Shown here: positions 15,006-22,167 of the stretch, piece after piece
Position numbering within the stretch: position 1 is the stretch's first letter
Layout of the letters: each line of letters starts with the position of its first letter
DNA from: CAZQCI01 sp964592255
Lineage (GTDB): Bacteria > UBA10199 > SBBF01
Length of the DNA stretch: 31,084 bases
Assembly: GCA_964592255.1 (NCBI GenBank)
Contig: CAZQCI010000018.1
Location: 1-31,084 of the forward strand
Direction of reading: 5' to 3'
Translations under genes and position numbers: made by a program
Notes under the pieces: generated by a model
Databases searched by the model: none
What the model was told of the DNA's origin: nothing
Seen by the model: only the letters and a program-made list of their open reading frames with translations

Positions 15006-15039
15006 CCCGGCCCTCATTTTGGGGAGCCGGGTTTTTTTT
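15006..15039 (+). terminator. Rho-independent terminator
   Basis: CCCGGC (15006-15011) pairs with GCCGGG (15026-15031), with an extra CC/GG inside, followed by eight T (15032-15039). It ends the small cysteine-rich gene and touches the stop of the convergent propeller gene, where it may act in both directions. Confidence 0.85.
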
Positions 15040-16129
15040 AATTTTGGCCGAAATTTCTCATTTGTTGAGGGCGGTTAGGGACTTTGCTGATTTTGTAGAA
15101 CATTTTCCAACTTCCGTCTTTGAGTTGGATGACATACGGGTCGGTGATTTCTTTCCCGCTCGGAGCTGTTAGCCGCACTCCCGATTCCAAAGTCCACTGG
15201 ATGCCATCGGTGGATATAAAACTAAAAAACTGATTTTGATCCGGTTGTTTGAAGGCATACATTCTAAATTGTCCATTAGATAAAGTGACGGGTTTGGTGG
15301 TTCCATAGCGTTCTGGTTGCATCATCCCAACATAACTGAAATTCAAACCATCCGATGATTTAGCGATAATCGTTCCGCGACCCATCACATACATCAGCCA
15401 TTCTTTTCCGGTGTAGAATACATCGGGATCCACAAGTCCTGCATATTCAAAAACTTTTTGTTCATAAGTAAAATGAACCCCATCTGATGAAATGGCAGAG
15501 CTGATGGCATGGAGCTCATCATTGCGAGGCGCTCCATTTTGTTGTGGGCCTTCCATTTGTGCTCCTCCCATTTGTGGGTTTCCCATCTGTGGTCCGCCTA
15601 TTTGTGGACTATTTATTTGTTTTTGCTCTTGCGCTGTTTGTTCAGGAGGAAATCCAAAAGTGGAGGCGAAAAAATAAAGACGGATACGCCCATCGGGCAA
15701 TAAGAATGGGCTTGGATCCACAGGTGTTATTTTTGCAGGAAGGTTATCAATACGAAAATCCTGAGCGGTAAAAGTTTTACCGTTATCGTTGGAAAGGGCA
15801 CAGGTGATGGTGTCTGGTTTTTTGGTGCCGTCGACATAATACATTAAAATACTGCCATCCTTTTTGGTAATGGCAGAGGGTACCGAGGCATGATCCAGTA
15901 TCAGTTGGTTATCTGCCTGCCAGGTAAGGCCATCTTGGCTTGAAGCAGAAAAAATTTGATGCTGGTAAGGGCCATTGGCTTCTTGCTGTTGCATGGGGCC
16001 TTGCCTTTGGTTTCCCATAGAGCCTTGCTGAGGCATGGGGTTACCTTGACTGGGCGGTGGATACATTTGGGCAAACGTGTGAGAGGGAATAAGTGAGAGA
16101 GTTAAAAGAAGTAAGGTAATTGTCTTCAT
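15038..16129 (-). CDS. exported beta-propeller protein, GH43/GH32-like with Asp-box repeats
   Basis: A 363-residue protein with a signal peptide (MKTITLLLLTLSLIPSHTFA). The mature part has at least five related blades carrying S-x-D-G-x-x-(W/F) motifs: SSQDGLTW, SNDNGKTF, SSDGVHF, SSDGLNF and STDGIQW, each followed by a strand of the DP-x-V ... M-Y type (VDPDVFYTGKEWLMYV, TDPYVIQLKDGSWKMFY). This is a five-bladed propeller as in glycosidase clans GH32/43/62/68. A catalytic acid set cannot be assigned with certainty, so hydrolase activity is open. Two low-complexity Met/Gly/Pro/Gln segments (about 22-52 and 175-200) interrupt it. AAGGAG precedes the ATG. Confidence 0.75.
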   Translation of the reverse strand: MKTITLLLLTLSLIPSHTFAQMYPPPSQGNPMPQQGSMGNQRQGPMQQQEANGPYQHQIFSASSQDGLTWQADNQLILDHASVPSAITKKDGSILMYYVDGTKKPDTITCALSNDNGKTFTAQDFRIDNLPAKITPVDPSPFLLPDGRIRLYFFASTFGFPPEQTAQEQKQINSPQIGGPQMGNPQMGGAQMEGPQQNGAPRNDELHAISSAISSDGVHFTYEQKVFEYAGLVDPDVFYTGKEWLMYVMGRGTIIAKSSDGLNFSYVGMMQPERYGTTKPVTLSNGQFRMYAFKQPDQNQFFSFISTDGIQWTLESGVRLTAPSGKEITDPYVIQLKDGSWKMFYKISKVPNRPQQMRNFGQN

Positions 16130-16243
16130 GCAAATCTCCTTGTTTTGTTAGGGTACGAGCTTCAAGGAAGATTCACAATAGAAAATAGGATTGATAATAA
16201 AAAACGTTATTCCGGAATGCTTTTATCCGGGGCCCAAGTTAAT

Positions 16244-16271
16244 TAAAAAATATCCCGATTTTTATCGGGAT
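16244..16271 (-). terminator. Rho-independent terminator of the EF-hand-like gene
   Basis: On the minus strand ATCCCGAT-AAAA-ATCGGGAT (16271-16252) is followed by ATTTTTTAATT. The stem is perfect over 8 bp and the U-run is clear, 23 bases after the stop codon of the gene ending at 16295. Confidence 0.85.
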
Positions 16272-16294
16272 GATCTTTAAAACATCTGGCAGCT

Positions 16295-17812
16295 TTAGTG
16301 TTTTTTCAGTTCCGCTTCATAGGCTTCTTTTTCAGCGTCGAGGGTGCCATCCGTCAAACGCTCTATAAAGACGGAAGATTCCAAGTATGCTAAGCCTGTA
16401 CCTGTTGCTGTAAGATTTGGCATGTTTAATTGAATATTTCCCTGTCCCCAACCACTAAAAAAACTATGATTAACGACTCCGGGTACTTTATTGCTTTTAT
16501 CGTCCACGAAATCGACTTTGGGAGTGTTGAATTCGAGAATAGTCTTTCCTTTTTCATCTTGTGCAGTGACTTTCCATGGGGCGGTCATGTTGTTGGGATC
16601 ATATGCGAACTGAATCAAGGCTTGTGTTCGGGTTAGTTGATTGTTGGCCAAGATAACGATTTGTCCCCATTGAGGAGCAGTTGAACCCGATCTGAGGCTG
16701 CGTATTCCCTCCACAACCACGCTGATATTTTCTTCATGTCCATCCACGGTGACTTTGCCGTCCCAGTGAAGCCAATCCCAGGTGGGTAGCCCCGCAGGGA
16801 TACGTTTTGCAAGATCGTAATAGGTTTCGGTTTTTTGAACATTCTGTAGACTTTGTTCTTGTCCATTAATGATTACTTTGCTTTGGGCGACGTCCAGCGT
16901 TCCTAAACCGAGACATCGATAGGCCCTTAATCGGTTTGAGTCCTTATCCCTAAAGCCATCACCCCACATATGCATGTCGGTCAAAGCTAGGGTGATATCC
17001 AAATTCTGCTCTCCTTCATAAACAATATGAATGGTTCGGCTGTGGTCTGCTTTGTTAACCGTGGTTAGAGAAAGATCGGGGGCTTGGAAATAATTAGTTG
17101 AAGGGTTTTCAAAAACAGAGCTTTTAAAATCCAGGTGAGAGTTAAGGCCGACTGAGACTCCCTCTAGATTCACACCTTTTTTATTAACTTTGATTTGATT
17201 CCCCGAGTTTACGTCCTGAATCATGAACATGCCAACATGTTGAGAAAAATCGGCATCAGAATTATTTGCTCCCAAGCTGACGGAGATAACGATGTCTCCG
17301 TTCGGGTCAGGCACCAATTCTTGCTTGTCGTTAATAGAGAAGGCACCCTGGATTCTGTAGTCGCCATGATCGAAGCGCATCATGTTACCGGGAGCATTAG
17401 GATGTGACTCTAAGGTGATACAGCCCGCATTGATTGGGTCTGTAATAAGATCATGGTTAGTATTGTAATGAGGATATTGAGCATGAGTGGAATCTGTTTT
17501 GGCAAAGCTCATACCTTGGCAGAGCTCATTACTTGGTTCTCGATTCATGGTCACATAAGACAATTCCCGTTTCAAAAACCAAAAAGTATTATAAAAGGAG
17601 GGGGCTTTTTCTTTTAGGAGTTGTTCTACGTCTCTGCTTTTTCCTGCTTTTACAAAAGCATCTTCACTGTCTCCAACTACTTTGTTGTCATTGGTATCAA
17701 GTACGGCCAATAAATCTTCTTCTGTTGAAACCGTGATGGGAGTCCCTAAAATTTCTGTCAGATCGGTACTGAGATATTTTGGGTTTGCAAGTGGTATTGT
17801 TGGTGGAGCCAT
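16295..17812 (-). CDS. hypothetical protein with N-terminal EF-hand-like loop
   Basis: A 505-residue protein that I do not recognise. Near the N-terminus DTNDNKVVGDSE (about residues 39-50) fits an EF-hand loop except that Lys replaces the central Gly. The large remainder is beta-rich with repeated Trp/Gly turns (MHMWGDGFRDKDSNRLRAYR, TWDWLHWDGKVTVDG, FFSGWGQGNIQLNMP), which gives the look of lipocalin-like or jelly-roll domains of secreted proteins. There is no signal peptide and no membrane segment. The gene stands alone, with its own promoter candidate upstream and a good terminator after it. The combination of an N-terminal calcium-type loop and no signal peptide is shared with the protein at 1316-2269. 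Confidence 0.65.
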   Translation of the reverse strand: MAPPTIPLANPKYLSTDLTEILGTPITVSTEEDLLAVLDTNDNKVVGDSEDAFVKAGKSRDVEQLLKEKAPSFYNTFWFLKRELSYVTMNREPSNELCQGMSFAKTDSTHAQYPHYNTNHDLITDPINAGCITLESHPNAPGNMMRFDHGDYRIQGAFSINDKQELVPDPNGDIVISVSLGANNSDADFSQHVGMFMIQDVNSGNQIKVNKKGVNLEGVSVGLNSHLDFKSSVFENPSTNYFQAPDLSLTTVNKADHSRTIHIVYEGEQNLDITLALTDMHMWGDGFRDKDSNRLRAYRCLGLGTLDVAQSKVIINGQEQSLQNVQKTETYYDLAKRIPAGLPTWDWLHWDGKVTVDGHEENISVVVEGIRSLRSGSTAPQWGQIVILANNQLTRTQALIQFAYDPNNMTAPWKVTAQDEKGKTILEFNTPKVDFVDDKSNKVPGVVNHSFFSGWGQGNIQLNMPNLTATGTGLAYLESSVFIERLTDGTLDAEKEAYEAELKKH

Positions 17813-17860
17813 ATTTTAATCTGACGACCCCCTCAAGCCGTTAAATTAAGAATAATCCTC

Positions 17861-17891
17861 TTTATCTGCGTTTTGTAAAATTTGTTGTCAA
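17861..17891 (-). promoter_or_regulatory. candidate promoter for the EF-hand-like gene
   Basis: On the minus strand a perfect TTGACA (17891-17886) is followed after 19 bases by GATAAA (17866-17861). The long spacing lowers confidence. The leader would be about 42 bases. Confidence 0.35.
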
Positions 17892-17918
17892 CTTTTTTCG
17901 GGGTGGTATGGATTGTCT

Positions 17919-19061
17919 ATGGATACCTTACTTCTTCGCGAGCAACTACATAAATTACTTCAGGAAAAACTGGATCCCCTTGTGGAGGAATCCGATCTTA
18001 ACGGAATTTTTCCCATCGACGTCTACCGGGAAGTGGCGTGCTCCGGTTTTGGCGGAATTTTTTTGCCGGAGGAATATGGCGGCGGGAATAGTTTGGATGG
18101 CTTGATGGTGGTGACTGAGGAACTCAGCAAGTTTTCGCCCGGGTTTGCTTTGTCCACGATGGCCAGTTTTCAGTTGTATGGCTACAATGTGGCACGCTTG
18201 GGACATGCGGCGCAGAAAGAAAAATTTCTTCGACCTCTGATTCAAGAGGGAAAAATCGGATGTTGGGGATTAACCGAACCGGATATTGGGAGCGATGCGG
18301 TGCATGTGAAAACCACGGCGAAAAAAGAAGGGGAGGATTATATCCTCAATGGAAGCAAAACTTTTATCACGAATGCGCCGATTGCGGATTTTTTCATCAT
18401 CATTGCGAATTCCGGCGGCGAGGGTTTTAATTCCGGGAGTGCTTTTATTTTGGAAAAAGGAATGAAAGGAGTATCCGTAAGCTCGCCTTTCAAAAAACAC
18501 GGCCATCGTTGCTCTCCCACGGGCCAAATTTTTATGGATCAGGTGCGCGTACCCAAAGAAAATCTTTTGGGGCGCGAAGGGCATGCGTTTCCCGATATGA
18601 AACATTCCCTCGAACTGGAACGGCTGCTGATGGGACCGATGGTGTGTGGGATGTTGGAGACGCTTATCGAAAAATCAGTTTCGTATGCTTACGGACGGCA
18701 ACAATTTGGTCAGCCGATTCTTTTTTATCAAATGATCCAGGAAAAAATTGCGCGTATGCGGATGCATTTGGAAATGATTCGCGCCACAACGGCTCATGCT
18801 GTGCGGCTTGTGAAGGAAGGAAAGTCTATTACCAATATCGCCACAGCTCTTAAACTTTATGCCGGAAAAGCCGCTGTGGATATGGGAAGCGAGGCCATGC
18901 AATTGCATGGGGGTAATGGTTATATGCACGAATACCGTGTGGAAATGTTTATGCGAGATGCGAAACTTTTGGAAATCGGTGGTGGTACCAATGAGATGAT
19001 GATCCAAATTTTAGCCAAAAATACGATCAAGGAAGTGGGAAAGAAATTTGGGGTGATTTGA
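17919..19061 (+). CDS. acyl-CoA dehydrogenase
   Basis: FAD enzyme that introduces the alpha-beta double bond in acyl-CoA substrates, 380 residues. Family signatures: GCWGLTEPDIGSD (about 114-126), the FITNAPIADFF strand, YGRQQFGQPI and MQLHGGNGYMHEY. At the position where short- and medium-chain enzymes have the catalytic Glu (Y-E-G-T) this protein has Gly (IGGGTNE, about 353-359). A Glu-Arg pair in helix G (SLELERLL, E234) matches the relocated base of isovaleryl-CoA and long-chain dehydrogenases. Branched or long-chain substrates are therefore more likely. The ATG at 17919 is preferred over a TTG two codons upstream. No electron-transfer flavoprotein genes are adjacent, so it appears to be a lone gene. 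Confidence 0.93.
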   Translation: MDTLLLREQLHKLLQEKLDPLVEESDLNGIFPIDVYREVACSGFGGIFLPEEYGGGNSLDGLMVVTEELSKFSPGFALSTMASFQLYGYNVARLGHAAQKEKFLRPLIQEGKIGCWGLTEPDIGSDAVHVKTTAKKEGEDYILNGSKTFITNAPIADFFIIIANSGGEGFNSGSAFILEKGMKGVSVSSPFKKHGHRCSPTGQIFMDQVRVPKENLLGREGHAFPDMKHSLELERLLMGPMVCGMLETLIEKSVSYAYGRQQFGQPILFYQMIQEKIARMRMHLEMIRATTAHAVRLVKEGKSITNIATALKLYAGKAAVDMGSEAMQLHGGNGYMHEYRVEMFMRDAKLLEIGGGTNEMMIQILAKNTIKEVGKKFGVI

Positions 19062-19071
19062 TGTATTGAAT

Positions 19072-19163
19072 CCCCCTCTTAAAAATAAGAGGGGGCTAGG
19101 GGGAGTTAATCAAATGAATAATTTAGTAACCCCTCCCAACCTCCCCTTATAACTAAGGGGAGG
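19072..19163. repeat. pair of intergenic GC-rich hairpins, REP-like
   Basis: Hairpin A is CCCCCTCTT (19072-19080) with AAGAGGGGG (19087-19095). Hairpin B is CCTCCCCTTA (19140-19149) with TAAGGGGAGG (19154-19163). Between them GGGGGAGTTA and TAACCCCTCCC form a further imperfect pair. Hairpin B shares the CTCCCCTT/AAGGGGAG stem with the element at 24744-24769. It sits between convergent genes and has no T-run like an ordinary terminator. The rest of the 138-base gap holds nothing else. Confidence 0.55.
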
Positions 19164-19199
19164 AGAGATTCGATTTAAATAGTAATCATATAAAGTGAA

Positions 19200-19667
19200 C
19201 TACTTGACCAACCTTAAATGACCGCCTTTTTTCTTGGGTTCTTCTTTTTTTAAAGATTCAGCTGGGGCTTCTGGGTTTGAAATGGCGGTCAGTGTTGGTT
19301 TGGATGTGGCTTGGGCTTCCTTGACTGCGGGTTGCGACATCAGTTCGGCGGGCACGTCTTCCGGAAAAACCACAGTTTCTCCAGTAAAGCGCGAGGTCAT
19401 GCCGTAGATGGCGGTGAAGGGGAGAATACAAAAATATTTTCCGTCTGGAAAAGTGAGTGATACTTCAATGAGCGTATCGGTGATTTTAAAATCGGGAATA
19501 CGAAAGTTATAACTTAGATTTAATGCAAGTTGAATTTGATTGCGGTGGATAGTGGGGACATCCACTTCGCTGCGACGTGTGTCCAGGTAGATCATGACGG
19601 TACCGTGTTGCAGCATTCGTTCCAAATGATTTTTCTTTTCCGCTTTGGGTGCATTAATGAGATTCAT
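19200..19667 (-). CDS. sspB: SspB-like ClpXP adaptor
   Basis: ClpXP specificity-enhancing factor of 155 residues, which tethers ssrA-tagged proteins to the ClpXP protease. The folded domain (about 1-110) shows the family pattern: an N-terminal helix, HGTVMIYLDTRRSEVDVP, the ALNLSYNF strand, ITDTLIEVSLTF and CILPFTAIYGMTSRF. The C-terminal part is a flexible Ala/Pro/Lys-rich tail ending KKGGHLRLVK, which matches the short basic/hydrophobic ClpX-binding module at the end of SspB. It starts one base after smpB ends, so the two are one transcription unit joining tagging to degradation. No Shine-Dalgarno sequence is evident. Confidence 0.85.
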   Translation of the reverse strand: MNLINAPKAEKKNHLERMLQHGTVMIYLDTRRSEVDVPTIHRNQIQLALNLSYNFRIPDFKITDTLIEVSLTFPDGKYFCILPFTAIYGMTSRFTGETVVFPEDVPAELMSQPAVKEAQATSKPTLTAISNPEAPAESLKKEEPKKKGGHLRLVK

Positions 19668-19668
19668 A

Positions 19669-20115
19669 TTATCGTTTCATCACACGTCTTAAATTACGGT
19701 CGACTTCCCGTTTTTTTATACTTTCTCTCTTATCCCCCTTGGTTTTCCCCTGGCCCAAACCTAATTCTACCTTGGCTCTACCTTCTTTGAAATACATTTT
19801 TAGTGGCACTAAAGTGAGACCTTTTTCATGGGTTTTGCCTTCCATTTTTTTAATTTCACTTTTATTCAACAGTAGTTTGCGCATTCTCATCGGTTCATGG
19901 TTGTTATAAGATGCGCCTTTGTAGGGGGAAATATGGGCTTGTAGTAAAAATACTTCACCGTTTTTGAGCATGGCATAGGAGTCCCCTAAATTAACAGCGC
20001 CGTCACGCAGTGACTTCACTTCACTGCCGGTGAGCATGATGCCAGCTTCCCATTTGTCTGAAATGTTGTAGTTAAAGCGGGCTTGTCTGTTTTCGCAAAT
20101 GATTTTAATTCCCAT
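19669..20115 (-). CDS. smpB: SsrA-binding protein SmpB
   Basis: Partner of tmRNA in trans-translation, which rescues stalled ribosomes and tags the unfinished protein. The 148 residues match the family. Typical segments are ICENRQARFNYNI, GIMLTGSEVKSLRDG, NLGDSYAMLKNGEVFLLQAH, ISPYKGASYNNHEP and GKTKGDKRESIKKREVDR, the last being the basic tail that enters the mRNA channel. tmRNA itself (ssrA) is not in the window. It is the first gene of the smpB-sspB pair. Confidence 0.97.
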   Translation of the reverse strand: MGIKIICENRQARFNYNISDKWEAGIMLTGSEVKSLRDGAVNLGDSYAMLKNGEVFLLQAHISPYKGASYNNHEPMRMRKLLLNKSEIKKMEGKTHEKGLTLVPLKMYFKEGRAKVELGLGQGKTKGDKRESIKKREVDRNLRRVMKR

Positions 20116-20182
20116 GGGTGGGTGAGAATATATCGGCCCGAAGAGGATGTCATGTTTTTAATTAAGAAAGTAGGATAAACGC

Positions 20183-20809
20183 GTGAATCATTATTTTCAA
20201 AAAGCTTTAAGATTTTTATTGTCTTGTCTGATTATTTTTCTAGGGATGTGCTTGATCCATTTTTATGGTTTGTATCATAGCCTTCCTCCTATTTGGCCTG
20301 TGAGTGCTGCTCATTTATCTGAGCGGTCGCAAAATTGTTTTTTAATTAGTTATGATGAAGATTTTTTTTCCGCACCCCGTTTCACTCTATTGGGGGAGTT
20401 TCTGCAATTAATTGGTTATCATGACAGGGACGTTTTGGGCTCTCATGCTATTTTAGGGTCTTTGTCAAAACACATTTTGTCTCTTCTGCCACCCAAGGCT
20501 AAGCGCGGTGTGGTAGGGGATTCTATCCGAGAAATTTTCCTGATGGTCAAATTGGAACGTACTCTTTCTCGAGAGGAGATTTTTGATCTTTACTTGAGTC
20601 ATCTTTATTTCGGAAAATCGGTTTTTGGGATTGAGGAGGCAAGCCTTCATTTTTTTCAGAAAGAAGTAAGAGATCTGAGCATTGCTGAGGCTTGTGAATT
20701 GGCCGCTCGAAGCTATTCTCCGAAAGCCAGTCAGAAGAGTATTGAGGCTCGCCAAAAATGGTTGGTGAGGGAAGTGTTTAAAAAAACTGGTCTGCTAGAA
20801 AACCAATGA
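20183..20809 (+). CDS. degenerate monofunctional GT51 peptidoglycan glycosyltransferase-like protein
   Basis: A 208-residue protein with an N-terminal membrane anchor (about 10-32) and one GT51 domain. The later motifs are good: IREIFLMVKLERTLSREEIF (about 115-134) and LYLSHLYFGKSVFGIEEAS (about 136-154), as in MtgA and class A PBPs. The catalytic motifs are eroded. ED-x-x-F-x-x-H is represented by DEDFFSAP (58-65) without the His, and the family's GGSTITQQL is GSHAILGSL (86-94), losing both Gln. It may be inactive, regulatory or a remote branch. The GTG start has AGGAT upstream. Its last 32 bases overlap the convergent lipid-kinase gene. Confidence 0.7.
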   Translation: MNHYFQKALRFLLSCLIIFLGMCLIHFYGLYHSLPPIWPVSAAHLSERSQNCFLISYDEDFFSAPRFTLLGEFLQLIGYHDRDVLGSHAILGSLSKHILSLLPPKAKRGVVGDSIREIFLMVKLERTLSREEIFDLYLSHLYFGKSVFGIEEASLHFFQKEVRDLSIAEACELAARSYSPKASQKSIEARQKWLVREVFKKTGLLENQ

Positions 20810-21365
20810 TGACGGGCACAAGAATGTTATCCCAATCTTTAAAAGGCAGGGATTCCAAAAAAGCTCCTACTAAACAGAGCGTGATGGCCTTGGAGGCTGG
20901 TAAATACATCAAAGTTAAGGGAAGGGCGGTTAGAAAAAAAGCCAGGGAGCCGATGTAAGTTTTTCGGGTGGATAGGGGCCATTTTGCTTTACCCCATTTT
21001 TTGCCGCTCCATGCGGCCGTGGTATCGCAAAAACCAGCCTGATAAATGGCAATTAAGGCGGCCTGCCAGCTATAACAACTGATGGCGATGAGAGAGCCAA
21101 TGGCTAAAAAAATAGGAGCTTTTGCAAAGCCTGTTTTTTCTTCATGGCGTTGCAAGGCGTGGATGAAGTTATGAGCGAAAAATGTTCCCCCCTTTATTTT
21201 TTGCCATTCGGAATATCCATAAAACAAAATCAAGAAGATCAATAAGGCTTGTGCGACCCCCAAGTGATAATAACTAATCACAGGGACCAATAGGCTTAAA
21301 AGATGAATCGTTTTACGTGGTAATTCTAAAGAAGGCGGTGGTGTTTCTAAGTTATTGGGGTTCAT
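20778..21365 (-). CDS. integral-membrane CTP-type lipid kinase (SEC59/DGK1/VTE5-like)
   Basis: A 195-residue polytopic membrane protein with about six hydrophobic segments. The ELPRKTIHLLSLLVP start and the central DTTAAWSGKKWGKAKWPLS followed by RKTYIGSLAFFLTAL match the dolichol kinase / diacylglycerol kinase / phytol kinase group (related to CDP-diglyceride synthases), in which the KT-x-x-GS motif contacts the nucleotide. The lipid substrate is unknown. It overlaps the upstream transglutaminase-like gene by 14 bases on the same strand (likely co-transcribed) and the GT51-like gene by 32 bases tail to tail. Confidence 0.8.
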   Translation of the reverse strand: MNPNNLETPPPSLELPRKTIHLLSLLVPVISYYHLGVAQALLIFLILFYGYSEWQKIKGGTFFAHNFIHALQRHEEKTGFAKAPIFLAIGSLIAISCYSWQAALIAIYQAGFCDTTAAWSGKKWGKAKWPLSTRKTYIGSLAFFLTALPLTLMYLPASKAITLCLVGAFLESLPFKDWDNILVPVIIGFLADQFF

Positions 21366-22167
21366 AGCCGCTCCATATGTTCCAAGGGTGATTGTCTTTT
21401 TTTACTTGAATCCAAAAAGGCTTACCGCCTTTGCGCCAGGGGTCTATTAAAAGACCTTCCTTAAAATCAGCGCCGCGTGGGACAAGAACCGCCACATTAT
21501 GTTCGCTGATTTTATGAGGATGGGCTTCGGCCCATAGGCTTGTAAAATGGGGGTGATCTAAGGTGTTAATCAAGTTTAATAAGTCCTCCGCCCAATGCTT
21601 GCAGGCTCCTCTTTTTTTGAGTCCCAAATCAATAAAAAGATTATGCACAATGGGTGGGGCACTGATTTTATAATTTTCTCTTAATTTTTTAATGCCTTCA
21701 ATCAGTGTAATGGCAAGACGGTTGGTTTCTTCATCTAGTTTTGCTTTCTCTATAGGATCCGTTTGCGGATACATACTCAGATAATTGGCGATGAGGTCTG
21801 CCTTCAGTTGCGCTATGGGGGCTATGGCTTCCCATTCCTCGAGTTTTGCCAAATAGTCATTTCCTTTTTTTCGTTCTTCTGACGAAAGGGACATGAGTGT
21901 TTTGGATGATTTTTCTCGGTAAGCACGAATGACACGCGGGGTTGCCGCTTGCGCTAACGTTTCTAATTGGCGTGTTAATTCTTCAAATTGTGGTGTGATG
22001 TTGTCATCCGGAGACAAGGCTAAGGCATTGTGTAAGCTTACAAAACAGAATAGTAAAAACAACAAAGACCGTTTGACAGGCTGACAACGGACTTGGTAGC
22101 CATACCTTATGATTGAATGGCTCGTACGCAGGGCTTTAAAGTACCGCGTGGTTTTCACGTTGGCCAT
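21352..22167 (-). CDS. exported transglutaminase-like (Cys-His-Asp) protein, start uncertain
   Basis: The C-terminal half carries a plausible papain/transglutaminase-type triad: Cys in RGACKHWAEDLL, His in SEHNVAVLVPR and Asp in LLIDPWRKGG, in the right order and spacing. A hydrophobic stretch LLFLLFCFVSLHNALA looks like a signal sequence core, preceded by VKRS. The part between is helical. The start is unclear. ATG 22167 would overlap the divergent RND gene by 59 bases; a longer frame reaches 22191. TTG codons at 22065/22062 would avoid overlap but leave a signal peptide without positive residues. The protein probably acts in the envelope as a peptidase or amidase-like enzyme; no substrate can be named. 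It is likely an operon with the downstream lipid kinase. Confidence 0.65.
   Translation of the reverse strand: MANVKTTRYFKALRTSHSIIRYGYQVRCQPVKRSLLFLLFCFVSLHNALALSPDDNITPQFEELTRQLETLAQAATPRVIRAYREKSSKTLMSLSSEERKKGNDYLAKLEEWEAIAPIAQLKADLIANYLSMYPQTDPIEKAKLDEETNRLAITLIEGIKKLRENYKISAPPIVHNLFIDLGLKKRGACKHWAEDLLNLINTLDHPHFTSLWAEAHPHKISEHNVAVLVPRGADFKEGLLIDPWRKGGKPFWIQVKKDNHPWNIWSGYEPQ

Noticed and set aside
19068..20182. tmRNA (ssrA) next to smpB, or SRP RNA near ffh
   Set aside because: Gaps around both genes were read on both strands; none is long enough or shows the tRNA-like ends or the SRP GGAA/GCA motifs.
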